Positions 23,396-34,732 of a DNA stretch of 64,000 nucleotides are shown one piece after another; within the stretch, counting starts at the first letter, position 1; each line of letters starts with the position of its first letter. The stretch covers positions 9,612,501 through 9,676,500 of the forward strand of contig NC_092317.1 in the NCBI RefSeq assembly GCF_036785885.1, in the 5' to 3' direction. The stretch comes from Coffea arabica. Its lineage: Eukaryota; Streptophyta; Magnoliopsida; Gentianales; Rubiaceae. Position numbers and translations under genes: made by a program. The notes under the pieces are model-generated. The model did not search any database, was not told the DNA's origin, and worked only from the letters and a program-made list of their open reading frames with translations.

Positions 23396-25314
23396 ATGCA
23401 TTTTTGGCTTATTGTGTATTAGTATCTTTAAAAAGGAGAGGAATTGAAGTGTGAACCATATAAAGGCTAAACCTTGCACATGCAGCCGTCGCTTACATTC
23501 TTGAAAACTACAAAAAGTACAATTGTTTTTTGGAGAAATGTGCTAAGAACCAAATCACTGGGAGCTTGCTTTAGGTTGGATTTACCTTCACATGATTTTG
23601 TATTTTATACTATTTGAGCAGTAGTGTTCACATTTGCTTTGATTGTAATTGTGCAGTTATTTATGCATCAATAGAATTACTCTAACAATAGTTCATACAA
23701 AGATATAGGATTAATTTTTGTACAATAGTTCATCAATAGAATTAATTTTTGTGCACTGATAATGTAAAAGAATTAGTACACTGATGTGCAGGGAAAAGAT
23801 TTCAAGTATGAAGAGGGTGATTTGTCATGAATTTAGACTCATTGGTATGAAAAATTGTCTGACTAAAAGCATAAGAAATACTAATTTTAAAAAAAATTGT
23901 ACATCAAGATGGAACTTATGTACAAATGAAATGTGCAATGGAAGAACTAAGAGAATTACATATTAGTCGTTGAATCATTTGATATATTTTTTCTTTGGCT
24001 AATTGGAGATAGAGATTTTATAACCAAGCATATAACATTCTACAATTACATTCTACACAAGGCCAACAAACTTTTTTCCTTTCACGTATGAACAAATCAT
24101 CATATTATTCACTCAAAACATAAAAAACGTTCTGGTGATGCTGATCATTTGATACTTTTGATTCAGCAACCTATCAAACAGAGTTCGAATTTCTTTATTT
24201 ACATTCTTGAGTATGGCTAGGTCAATCGCTAGGTATAAAATTCAAAATCTATATACAAATAAATCAAGTTACTCGAGCTCAATTTGATAAACATTTACTG
24301 CAACTCTATTGTAGTCAAGCCCTGCACATAATGTTAAACTTTTTAAAAGAATAATATAGTGAATTCACATATCCTTGGAATCTTTCATTCCTATTTGACC
24401 CAATGTTTCCTAAAATTAAATCCTATGAAACATATATAGTATACTTTGTGAGCATTTTGCCAACTGTGTTAAACTTTAGAAGACATCCCATCATAATTTA
24501 AGATGGAAAAATTAATAATAAAGTTCGACTATGAGTTATAGGAACAAAATATGGCACAATTAAGAAACTCACTGTAACTTAACCCTAAGTAAAGAGGGGT
24601 TAATGTGATCAACCTATAATATGATACGTATAAAATTCAGGGGTCTTCACATTAATTATTTCTATTAGTTTATGTTATTCGGAAAAAGAGTCTTCTTCCC
24701 TTTAGATATTAAAGTACTTACTTCCCCTTTTATTATTAATTATATTTACTTATAATACCTTGTCTCAAACTTTCACTATTATATTCTTACATCCTTAAGA
24801 ATGCACACACACACAATTAAGGTGTTACTAGTTACAATATTTAATTGGGCCTGGAGTACACGTGTCGATATTTTGAAAAATTACAATTAAATAAAAAAAT
24901 TATAAAACATTGTAAGATTATACTAATTATTAACATGCATTCATATGATAAATTGAATATTATTCAAGCATACTAATGAATACACATTGGGCACTGTTAG
25001 AAAAAAAACCCCTTTTAAATTTTATTTATGTTGCTTCATACAAATCAAGGCAACTATGAAGCCTTTTATCTTGTGCCTTATTAATCAAGTCAAGGCAACT
25101 ATCAAACGTTAGGAGCTATCTAAAGGATTTAGTTATAGTAGTAAACAACATATTAGTTTCTTGCTTTTATGTTCATCTACCTTTTATGCGTACGTACTAA
25201 CCTTTTCTTCCTGGCTTTTATGTTCATCTACCTTCCCTTCTCCCACCACTAATCCCTCCCTACCTTTAGCTGTTGAATTTGATATAGAACAAAAATCGAA
25301 TTTTTATTTGAAAG

Positions 25315-25355
25315 GTCTGAATTGGACGCTTTAACCATTCAGCCATGAATGCTTA
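25315..25355 (-). other. Fragment resembling the 5' half of plastid tRNA-Ile(CAU)
   Basis: Minus strand reads GCATTCATGGCTGAATGG then TTAAAGCGTCCAATTCA, which resembles the acceptor arm, D arm and start of the anticodon stem of plastid trnI-CAU as I remember it. The match stops around the anticodon, so this is not a functional tRNA. It is most simply a scrap of plastid DNA transferred to the nucleus. Recognised from memory only. Confidence 0.35.
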
Positions 25356-28300
25356 GCCGGGATCCACGTACATGGTGAATAACCAAATTCATACATGGTG
25401 AATAACCAATTTCAGTTGAAATGAAATCTATTTTTTTCTTTTCTTTTTTCTTTTCTCTGAATTTGGCCGTCTTTGTTTTTATAGATCAGAGGCTATTTCG
25501 CAGCTAGTGCTAGGGTCTTTTGCAAACAGAATAGATGCCCATCATTCTTGATTCTCCACCGCAGCCAGGGCGAATAAGAATAAAGAGTTCTTCATCCTCT
25601 CCCTCTGCCGGTCATCATCGTATCATGTACCTTAATTTCCTTCCTCAAAAAATGATTGTATTTTTTTTTCTTTTTATGTACTCTTATTTTGTATTAACAT
25701 TGGTCTGTTTTTGGGTCTTTGATACTGAAATTGATATGCTTGGTCTTGAAAACTTGTACTTATCATGCTATGCGACATGCATTTTCCCCTTTGGGTTAGA
25801 AACAAGAGATGACACAAATAAGTAAATCTACTACATCCCATTTATTATAGATGGAGAGCTGTTTCTTGTTTAACAGGATATGTGTGTAATTTTCCAAAGC
25901 TTTGTCTTCCCAGGGTTACACCTCCGTCTAGTTGGGATTCTTTGTGACACTATCCGATGCCAAATCCGATGCCAAATCTACCGTATTTGGCATAAATATA
26001 GAAGTTGACATTAAAATATCACTATCCGATGTCAAATCCACCGTGCCGCTACACTTTGCATAAATATAGAAGTTTGCGTTGAGTTGTGACTGGAAAGTTG
26101 CATTGAGAATCTCATGTGTACCTCCACTCCTAAGAATGAAGGATCTAGTTGGACAGGTATGTAAATATGGTGTAATTATGCCAAATTGTTGCATTATGTC
26201 AAAATTTGTATGTAAATACATGTACTTCGTATAAGATTTGATGTACACGAATAAAAAAAATATTACAATACACCAAATGAATTAAGAAAAATAACAGTCA
26301 AATGTCATATACAATCACAAATATCCTATTCACTAGTGTTTCGTTCATGCATGCTTGTCTCCTTCGGGTTAATTTTATTGTTTTTCTATGTTAATTTTTC
26401 CCTCCTGCCCATGCAAATGCTTGCTAGGCACTATTTCAACGTGGTAAGGTTTCCTTTTCTGTTACTTTGGCCAGTAAATTCAACTCGATTGATTTAGTTT
26501 ATTTTGTTCTTTCCAATTTCTATGCTTCAATTCGAAGCACTGTCCTTTAATACTTGGCAGAATCAATGGCAAAGGCCAAGCTTGCTGACTTGAGGGACTT
26601 GATTATGATGTTAGTTCTCAACCTCTCAAAAGCTTCTTGTATTGCAGTTCTAATTTCTATTTTTTTTGTACTTGGTGGTTTTGACTTGATTTTTTTCTCA
26701 ACAATTCAGGGGTTGTATAGACCTTGATAGGGAGCATCAATGAAATTGATTTGAAGCCTTTGGTGCAATTTTTGTTTGTGTGCTTTATGTTGGTTTTTGA
26801 GACATCTAATTCTTTTTTCCAAATGAACATCATTTTTGCAAGGAATTGATTTATATTGAGATATTCATCTGCCGAAAATGTAATGCAATGACAAATGGAA
26901 GACTTTAACCCATGAGTTTGGGACAAATGATAAGCGGGTTGCTAATGCTAACGAAAAGGTTGACTCCTGCATGGAGCGTTTTAAAAGGTTGTAGAGCATG
27001 CCTTCACCTCTAAGTAAGAGTTGAAATTTGCGGACGCTCCCTGACCGAATCCGGATTAGTTTGGGACAAATGATAAGCGGGTTGCTAATGCTAACGAAAA
27101 GGTTGACTCCTGCATGGAGCGTTTTAAAAGGTTGTAGAGCATGCCTTCACCTCTAAGTAAGAGTCGAAATTTGCGGACGCTCCCTGACCGAATCCGGATT
27201 AGTTTCACTACAGGAGTAAGGGTGAAGATACTGGGTGCTTAAAGCAAAAAATAAAATAAAATAAAATGGAAGACTTTCATCAAGTCCTCAAGTCCTTTTG
27301 GAGGAAACAAATTTAATATTTTCTGTCCAATAAAACTTGCCTACCACTAAAACAAATTGATTGTTCAGTGGAACCATTGATTGCCAACAGTCAATTAGCT
27401 TCTATTGAATTGAATATTGTGTCACACCAACCTTCTATACCTTTTCTGGATGGAGAAAAAGGAGAATTATTAATCCAATCATGTTATCTTCTGGGCAGCA
27501 TTCAACTAATAACCACCGTATACCATCTGCCTAGCTTTTGGATGATGAACTGGTCATAGGTCTGCAAAAGACAACAATGATCCATAATTGAGCCCAACGC
27601 AACGTACCTAACATGCAGAAAATAACAGGAGGAACTATCAATTGGTGGCCAACTAGCAACTGTAGGCTATAGCGTAAGAGTGTGTCAAGTAAAATGCTAT
27701 AGAAATTCCAGACATTTTGGCCTATAGCTGTGCCCTGATTTATCTGACTATGCAAATTTCATGTAGTATTTATAACTTCAAATGAAGTAATGGAGCTAAT
27801 TGGGGGCACTTGAGAGAAACTCAAAGAAATGAAATTTGAGCAACCAAATTTTGCTGTGGTTGGGAATTTTTCTGTAAGATTGATTCTACAATAATAATTA
27901 AGTTGTTCGAAATTTCTGTATGAATATTCTAATTAAATATTGACTGTATATGTAATCAGAGGCAGGAAAACTCAAAACATGTCTGTTTAGTGCCCATGTA
28001 AGTAAAGCACTTATCTTACTAAAACAGATGTTTTGGGCTAATAGGTAAATCATTCACAACAAACAGAAATAATTTAAATTAGGCTGAGATTCTACATCCT
28101 CTTTCAAAATTAAGCACTAAAACTTTTGATTTGAGTGATCAATGTGCAATAACACTTTCAAGAATTAAATTATGAAAATTAAGTGCATGTTTGTATTCCT
28201 CTCCAAAGCCAATATCTTGGAATTGGAAGTAAATCTTATTATTGGAAAAAAAATTTCTGTACTATTCCCTAAATATTTTCCTGAATTATGAAATTAAGAA
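25356..28300. other. Intergenic with local duplications
   Basis: No supported gene. Includes a doubled GGTGAATAACCAA phrase (25374-25410), an imperfect direct repeat with TATCCGATG-CAAATC and TTTGCATAAATATAGAAG-TTG (25950-26075), the 143-bp tandem duplication at 26915-27200, and (AAAAT)n near 27248-27268. Frames at 25535 and 27368 show no family resemblance. Confidence 0.5.
26915..27200 (+). repeat. 143-bp tandem duplication
   Basis: Two copies, 26915-27057 and 27058-27200, starting AGTTTGGGACAAATGATAAG and ending CTGACCGAATCCGGATT, differing at only about one base (T/C near 27022). They are more GC-rich than the surroundings. The near identity implies a recent duplication. Non-coding on either strand; the family of the unit is unknown to me. 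Confidence 0.9.
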
Positions 28301-28570
28301 GGGAAAATGATCGGTTTCATCCTTCACATTTCACAAAAATATTCTTTTCGTCCCTCACTTTTAAAATGAAGCAATTTCGTCCTTGACATTTAAAAACTGA
28401 AATCATTACATCCCTGAATCCAAATTTCAATCTGAATCAAACCACCAATCAACCTAATTACAAATTTTGGGTGTGTAATTGGTAGATCACTTGGTTAACT
28501 CAACTTGATATTCATGTGAAATTTAATGAACCTTAAAATAAAAAAATAAAAAATTATAACATAAAAAAGA

Positions 28571-28722
28571 AAGATTAATCTTTTCTACATTATCATTGTA
28601 TACACTGACGGTTTTATGTACCGCCATATAATTTTAATTTAAATTTAAACACCAAATTTTATATTTATGATACACATCTAGATTCGCAAGCGGATATACT
28701 AACGGTGCATGAAAAGATTTAC
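28571..28722. mobile_element. MITE inside the Mutator-like element
   Basis: Left end GATTAATCTTTTCTACATTA and right end (inverted) GGTAAATCTTTTCATGCACC; internal TGTATACACTGACGG. It resembles the MITE at 23219-23395 in its ends and core. Non-coding. Confidence 0.5.
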
Positions 28723-28917
28723 CAAAAAAAAAACTCTACTATTACAAAACAAAGAATGGCCTTTTTATGTTATAATTTTTATTTTTTTGGTTTAATAAAT
28801 GTCATGTGAATATGATGAAGTTGACTGAATGATCTATCAATTCTATTTTCGAAATTTATTACTGGGTTATTGGATGGTTTGATTCAGATTGAAAATTAGG
28901 TTTAGGGATGTAATAGT

Positions 28918-29070
28918 TTTATGCCTTGTTTGGATTGCTTGTTTCCGTCGGAAAATATTGTCGTTTTTCGTGATCACATTTCCCTATCACCTTTTTCCCT
29001 CACATATATCAAATCGCTACAGTAATTTTTCCATGAAAAATGACGGAAAATGCAATCCAAACACAACCTT
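28918..29070. mobile_element. MITE inserted in the right TIR of the Mutator-like element
   Basis: Ends GCCTTGTTTGGATTGC and, inverted, GGTTGTGTTTGGATTGC, with subterminal GGAAAAT words also inverted. It interrupts the right arm exactly where the left arm is continuous (GGATGTAAT...TTTTTAAATGTC). About 150 bp, non-coding. TTA-like bases flank it, but the target duplication is not clear. Confidence 0.7.
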
Positions 29071-29421
29071 AATTTTTAAATGTCAGGGACGAATTTGCTT
29101 CATTTTAAAAGTGAGAGACGAAAAGAATATTTTTGCGAAATGTGAGGGATGAAACAGGTCATTTTCCCAATTAAGAATATGTTGCTATTACACATTTTTT
29201 TCAAGATTTTAGTAGGGATGAAGCGATATTCAAGAAGTAGGAAAAGAAAAGAGAAATTAAAATTTAAGACCTCTGCAACCTGAAATTTGAACTGCTTCCT
29301 CAACAAATTATGCGTTCTCTTATTATCCTTTACATTATTTCAGTTTAATTATTTTTTTTATCTCACACGCATCACATTAAATTCATTACACTGTATATTA
29401 CAAAATTTTTTTTCCAATTAA

Positions 29422-29429
29422 TATATAAA
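29422..29429 (+). promoter_or_regulatory. TATA box of the NDUFS5-like gene
   Basis: TATATAAA, about 165 bases before the start codon, giving a leader of some 130 bases. Plausible, not proven. Confidence 0.45.
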
Positions 29430-29593
29430 GGACAGTAACACACTTCAGAAAAGGGCACTGCCATAATTTCGTCTCTAATTAAACAAATAAATAAAAGAAT
29501 TGGAATCCCGAAAATATCCTTAGACCATCCGATCCGGAATTAGAAGTGACAACCGAGCGGCGAAAGAGCACCGAAGCGGCGGCGGAGAAAGCA

Positions 29594-31268
29594 ATGGCGT
29601 CCGGGTGGGGAATAACGGGGAACAAAGGAAGATGCTACGATTTCTGGATGGATTTCAGTGAATGTATGTCTCGTTGTAGAGAACCCAAGGATTGCGCTCT
29701 TCTCAGAGAAGACTATTTCGAGTGTCTCCACCACTCTAAAGAGGTCTCCTTTTCTCCGATCCTTGTTTTTTTCCTTCGTTTTCTGCGATCTGTTTTGCTT
29801 TGTTTCAGTGTTTATGCAAGGTTTTGGTTGTAATTTTTGCGATTCCTGAAATGATTAGTTTAACTAGGGTTCTTTTTGGTGGGATTTTGTGTATCAAACT
29901 GAAGAAGTTAATTGGAGCTTCGAGATTATATTGGTTGGAGGTCTTATGGACGATAAATTGCTGAAAATGTTTTAGGGAGCTGGCATAGGGGATTAGAAGT
30001 AAAAAAAGAAACTAGTTCTACATTTCTTCGCTGTCTACTGGATTTCTGTCGTATATTGAGCGAAGCGGTTGGTTTCAGTAACTCAATAGGTTCTCGGAAA
30101 AAGTCAATGGATGAAAAGAAGCTAAAGAGAGGTGATGAAGGAGATATTTTGAGAATAAGGGAACTGTGGGCAAACCCCGTTTCTTGATGCAACAAGCTTA
30201 GTGCACACTTATGTGATCTGTTCATGTAAAGGAAAGTACCTGAAATGATATGAAATGTACTATAGTTGGTGTGCCAGATACTAAAAGAAGTAAGATTAGC
30301 TAGCTATAGGTCATCTGATCTCAAAAGAAATGAAAAGCGGTTGGCTGGGATGTGAAGTTGCACTCGAGATGTTTCATAACATGGGCACGCATAAAATGCA
30401 CTGACAGGATCTGGAGGTTTAACATGAAAGTGTAGGGTTGTTAATATCTGATTGTGCTCAGTTTTATCTTGAGAATACTTTTTGGGAGTCCTCTTAGTCC
30501 TTTACTGTCCTTGGAAATTTGTACTTCATTCCAACGTTGTTCAAAATGATCTTCTCTTAGGTGCCTTACAAGAAGCTGAAGGGTTGTCTTGTGTTTGATA
30601 GGCATTCAACTACAACAGGGATGTATAGCCAACTGCCATTTCTATTATTTTCTCTTTTTATAGCCAATGCAATCCTTGACTGTCACATAGGATGTGATAA
30701 CAGCAATAGATAGATGTGTGTGTTACATGTACTTAAAAATCTGAAATGTAACTAAATTTAGCCATAAAGATCATTCTGTTGTTAGAGTTGCAGAACATTG
30801 AACGTTTTATTTTGCTAGAGGACATTTTTATTTAACTTGAAATAGGTCCAACACTCTTGTGAAAGGTAATGATTATGAAAATTTTAATTTTAAGGGGGCA
30901 ATGTTGTTATAAAAGGGAGTCACTTTAGCTTTGGGAGGGGATTTTTTTTTTTTTTTTTTTTTTTTGCGTGGGGTGTGGGGGGGGGAGAGCAAGTATGATG
31001 TAATTGAAAGAATTTCCAAATTTTCTGAACCTACATTGTGATTTTATCAAAGTTGAGTCGGGGGTTTTTGGTGGGGAAGGTAATTGCGCAGGCTCAACAG
31101 TATCTGGTTCTGGCACTGGTTCTAACCATCTTTTTTTTGCTTAAGTAAATAATATTGCTTTTGCTGCAGTTTCAACGTAGAAACAGAATCTACAAGGAGG
31201 AGCAGAGACAGCTAAGAGCAGCTACGCAGAAAGGTGAGGATGGTGGACATGGTGGAAGTCATCACTGA
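29594..31268 (+). CDS. NADH dehydrogenase (ubiquinone) iron-sulfur protein 5-like, complex I 15 kDa subunit
   Basis: Two exons, 29594-29743 and 31170-31268, separated by a 1.4-kb intron (GTCTCC...TTGCTGCAG), give an 82-residue protein. It is an accessory subunit of respiratory complex I on the intermembrane-space side of the inner mitochondrial membrane. It starts MASGWGITGNKGRCYDFW, the highly conserved plant start. The CHCH fold shows as a twin CX9C: Cys14-Cys24 and Cys34-Cys44, with an extra Cys28. Such proteins are imported and oxidised by the Mia40/Erv1 relay and have no cleaved presequence, as here. The basic helix EFQRRNRIYKEEQRQLRAA spans the splice junction and the tail is Gly/His rich. 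Length matches the plant family. The second exon is too short to be found by size alone. Confidence 0.95.
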
Positions 31269-34170
31269 TAAATGTATTTTGAGAGGGTGGGCGGTAAATG
31301 TTCGACTACTGAATCTTTTGAAATAATTGCCAAATCAGTTGTATTTTTCTTGTCAGCGATGGAAACAAAACATTTTGTATTTGTCAATTGTCTTTGTTTC
31401 TTGCAAGACACAACAAATTTCCTTGCAGAGGAAGATACATAGTTATTTCTTTGGTTTATGGATGAGTGCTGATAAAATAACCATAGACACATAAACTACT
31501 TATGTTGAATTTCAGAAGGTTTCACCTGGGTAGCTTTACTTTCAGCAATCGCAACCTGTGAGGTAGAGAATTCTTTTGCTTTTTTAGGATACAAGATATG
31601 TATTGGCTCCATAACCAATCATGGAAGCTTATCGTGTCCAGTCTGGTGATCTAGATGCTATAGCATTTCAAAGAGAGCTTATTATTGATGTTAGAAGTTT
31701 GAAGCGAATGAGAATCAAGTCATTATTCCTGACCAGTAATACAATGGATGTGCACCGAATTGAGTTATGAGATTGGTTGTCTGCCAATCTGCATAGCAAA
31801 GCTTATCAGGATGCGCGGGATGTAGTGCTCTCTGTTAGGCGTTTCACATTCTTGCTAAGTTAATTAGTGTGCTAATATTACAGAAACTGACTGAGTGGTA
31901 ATATTTCATGGATGGTTCCTAGCTGATAATTTTTATACTCAGAAAAATGACTCTGGGAAGTGATGGGTTAGCATTGTGAGCCATGAGAAATGGAGTGAAC
32001 TAGGAATGCTCGCATTGCAGCCCCTGATCTATATACTAAAGTCGTAACCCTATCTCGTGATTTGACCTACCTTCGGTTCAGTGTGGAGAAGTTTCAGTTG
32101 CTTGTTTACCCTCTGGGTGATGAAGTCTTGAGAACGGACTTGTGCTTCAAAGTAGCAACTCTGGCAGAAGCACTTCCACTCCTAAGGATCTTCGTTGAAC
32201 AGCCAAATTAACAGTTTATATGGGCCTTACGGCCAGTGCAGCAACTTGCAAGTAATTCTTAAGCATTTTCTTCTGCTGCATCTTGATGAACTCAGGCAAC
32301 TTTCAATGCTAATGAAACCTTGAAAAAAAATGTTATGGAAACCTTTGTCTTTCTTTTGGAATGTTGCTTAGAGAAACATATCTCCAACAATTATGCACTC
32401 TCCAAATGCATTTCATCTTGGGAGGCTCTTTGATTCGTGCCCAGGAAACCCTGTTGCCAACTTATACCCATGACAAAACTATGGTTCGCCAAAAAGGCTC
32501 AGTTAGAGTTTCAGGCAATATATTCTTACTCTCAGTCTGGTCAGCTAGAAGAACAAGTGTCTTCAAATTCTCGTACCGTAAGCCACTAATCAGTACTTCA
32601 TCAGGAATCCAATTTCCTCACAAAAGGAAACTCAAGCGGATGCCTGGCGAGTTGGCGTCCAGTTTATTGTATTACTACATGACAAGGTTGATGGGTTATC
32701 AAGGCTGAATAATTGATTCCAGGACAAGCTTTCCTTCCCACCCCAAATGGCTACAAATCAAAACTCCTTTCCTCTTCACAGAATTCATGCAGCATTGATG
32801 AAGAAGCTTGTTTTTTTGGCTGGAATTCATAGCATCCAGTTTTGTAGCTCTCTTGCTTCTCTCTAGGGAGTAGGAGCCAGTAATGCAGCTGCCGAGTGCA
32901 GCCTTGTTTGACTCTTTTTTATCACCAGCTTAAATACCAGAATTGTGAAAGTTCAGTTTCTTCCAACTACGAAGTTTTCCCATACGAAGTTTTCTTATAC
33001 TTTAGTATAGTTGAGATATGTTTATGTAGATTTTCAATCTTAAAATATGTGCCCGTGGATTCGCATCATATGATAATCCAGATGAGAGAAACACCGTGTG
33101 GGATGAGGCAACATTCATTCTAAGATTGCACAGACTTCTAATGCATAGAATCTTTGTAAATGTGCTTCAGGGATCTTTCAAGGAGGACATGAAGGAAACT
33201 TTGTATACGTAACACCAGAACACCTTTTACATTTTCATCATTGCTGATTGTTGATTGACTTGGATCTTCCTGAATACGAAGCAATACCTCAACAAAATCT
33301 TCATATTCAGGCTCAGAAATCTCGGGATCAAGATACTCCTTTATTACTCCGTTGAGGAAGCTAACGAGTTCCCTAAAAGTTCTTCTCTGGCCTCTCGTAA
33401 AACCACTTTAACCATGCCATCCATCCATAGAAAGAAATCAGCAATGTCTACTCCATTAAGCAAGTCTTCTTTATCATATTTATGTTCCCCAGCGCGTGAT
33501 GAAAGCTCGCATTCTTTAAGGTATTTAACCATATCATCAGATTATACTGTTTTCGTAGTTACCATGAAAAGTATCATCACATCAAGCAAAGGTTTCATGG
33601 GTAAAAATTTTCTTAGATTTCGATGAACAAATATGCATAGATGCTACATTCTATGTTCTTGTTGAAATTCAATGGTCTGATGGAGAGTCGATGGCTCATG
33701 GCACATATTTCTTGTTGAAGTTCTAGCAGCAGTATTTCTTCTTTGCTTTTAAATACCATTTGGGAGATTGGCCAACTGCGGCTGCTCTTGCCATGGCAAC
33801 AGCCAGACCATGCTTCCCTGTTCTTCTGTTGCTTTGTTATTCAGGATATAGCGTGAAACTGGAGCTATGCTTTCCCCATTTCTTTGATTTCAATTCGAAC
33901 GTTGGCTTTTGTCTTCAAAATTTATACAGAAGATTTCTTTCTCATGGATGTTTCATTAGTCTTCAACCACCGAATTTAGTTGCCTCGTACCATTAGTTAA
34001 AGAAAGAAACGAAAAGGATTCTCAGCTACTTCGAAATATAACCCATATTGACTGTTGAAAGATATACTCCTATCATCTTTTGAACTGTAATCTTGTTGCA
34101 TGACGCTTACACCTCTGGCTCCTCTTTTTGCTCACTGGGATGTCTAAAATTCAAAATGGCCGTCCATAAT
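31269..34170. other. Intergenic with decayed coding traces
   Basis: The NDUFS5-like 3' UTR is followed by the plus-strand remnants at 31621-31863 and 32021-32210. Further protein-like but unassigned frames occur at 32361-32708 (+) and, on the minus strand, at 33344-33532 (contains KYDKEDLLNGVDIADFFLW). None has a recognisable domain or supported splice structure. Confidence 0.4.
31621..32210 (+). pseudogene. Decayed gene fragment, two exon-like pieces, family unknown
   Basis: Piece one starts ATG at 31621 (MEAYRVQSGDLDAIAFQREL), continues for 80 codons, but has TGA at 31768-31770 in the middle, with clearly protein-like sequence continuing (DWLSANLHSKAYQDARDVV) to TAA at 31861. Piece two follows an acceptor-like ATTGCAG at 32020 and reads PDLYTKVVTLSRDLTYLRFS onward for over 60 codons, ending EQPN before TAA at 32208. 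Both lie on the same strand 160 bases apart and have coding-like composition. I cannot name the family. Probably the relic of one helical protein, inactivated by at least one stop. Confidence 0.5.
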
Positions 34171-34454
34171 ATGCTTCTAAAAAACCAATTACCTCTACAG
34201 TAGTTAGCCACCACGTGTCTTTGTGAGGTGGGAGGTCAAGGGTTCAAACATTGTCTCCCATCAAAAGTTGCCACTTAATGTGGCTTCTCTTAGATCCATA
34301 TGAGTGCCTCTCGCATCCATATGGTCTAATGGTGGTTTAATTCCCATCGATTCCTCGTGACTTTGTTGGGTCACCCCTTTAGTATAGGTTAAAATATGAG
34401 TAGAAGTAGGTGTAGATGATGACAGTAGATCAAAAAAAAAAAATGCTTCTAAAA
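34171..34454 (+). mobile_element. tRNA-derived SINE with 12-bp target duplication
   Basis: Flanked by ATGCTTCTAAAA on both sides (34171-34182 and 34443-34454). Near the 5' end GGTTCAAAC at 34241-34249 matches the pol III B box, preceded by GGGAGGTCAAG; an A-box-like TAGTTAGCCACCACG lies about 30 bases before. The tail ends in a short A run (34432-34442) next to the right duplication. Body about 260 bp. The TGGGAGGTCAAGGGTTC and GATGATGACAGTAGATC words are common to dicot SINEs. It sits about 280 bp downstream of the TrpD-like gene's stop codon. Confidence 0.85.
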
Positions 34455-34732
34455 GCATGTCAGAGTAAAAGCACAATCAGGAGCTACTTTAGAGCACCAA
34501 ACAATGAATAGCATGAATCTCCATGGATATCTGGACAATGGACGTCTTTTTACATGTTGAGTAATTGTTCTTAGAAGTTGCCACCAAAATTTTTGAAACT
34601 CATGTACACCCCAGAGAGGAAAACGACTGTACTCTACAGAAAAAGCCGCAACAACAAATTCTACCTCATCTTTTTCTAATTATCCATGTAACAAAAAGTG
34701 GAAAAGAAAGAAGGTGACACTTGGTGGCTCTC

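Larger units (their letters stand above)
17291..25300. other. 8-kb gene-poor region rich in MITEs and small duplications
   Basis: No supported gene. The GC content is very low and the region is made of element fragments: hAT-like TIR elements (19123-20110, 22073-22335), an inverted-repeat element flanked by direct repeats (20670-21390), an imperfect tandem repeat (21588-21728), and a palindromic MITE (23219-23395). Frames at 17862-18302 and 20401-20724 have no family resemblance. Confidence 0.55.
28301..29168. mobile_element. Mutator-like MITE with 9-bp target duplication
   Basis: Ends GGGAAAATGATCGGTTTCATC and, inverted, GGGAAAATGACCTGTTTCATC. The TIRs run on for about 140 bp (left 28301-28450, right about 28858-29168 including an insertion). 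AATTAAGAA stands on both sides (28292-28300 and 29169-29177), a perfect 9-bp target duplication, which is the Mutator hallmark. The repeated FGT-type words (TTCGTCCCTCACTTTTAAAATGAAGC) are typical of plant non-coding MULE MITEs. No transposase. It carries two further insertions. Confidence 0.85.

Noticed and set aside
23784-23966. Short Cys-containing frame MCREKISSMKRVICHEF
   Set aside because: The Cys spacing does not match any known small-protein class, and the surrounding sequence is AT-rich repeat DNA.
32361-32708. A 115-codon plus-strand frame after the decayed fragment
   Set aside because: No domain and no continuity with 31621-32210. May be part of the same relic, but nothing supports it.
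33344-33532. Minus-strand frame with KYDKEDLLNGVDIADFFLW, possibly a resistance-gene fragment
   Set aside because: Protein-like, but I could not assign it to any family, and it is too short and isolated to call a gene.
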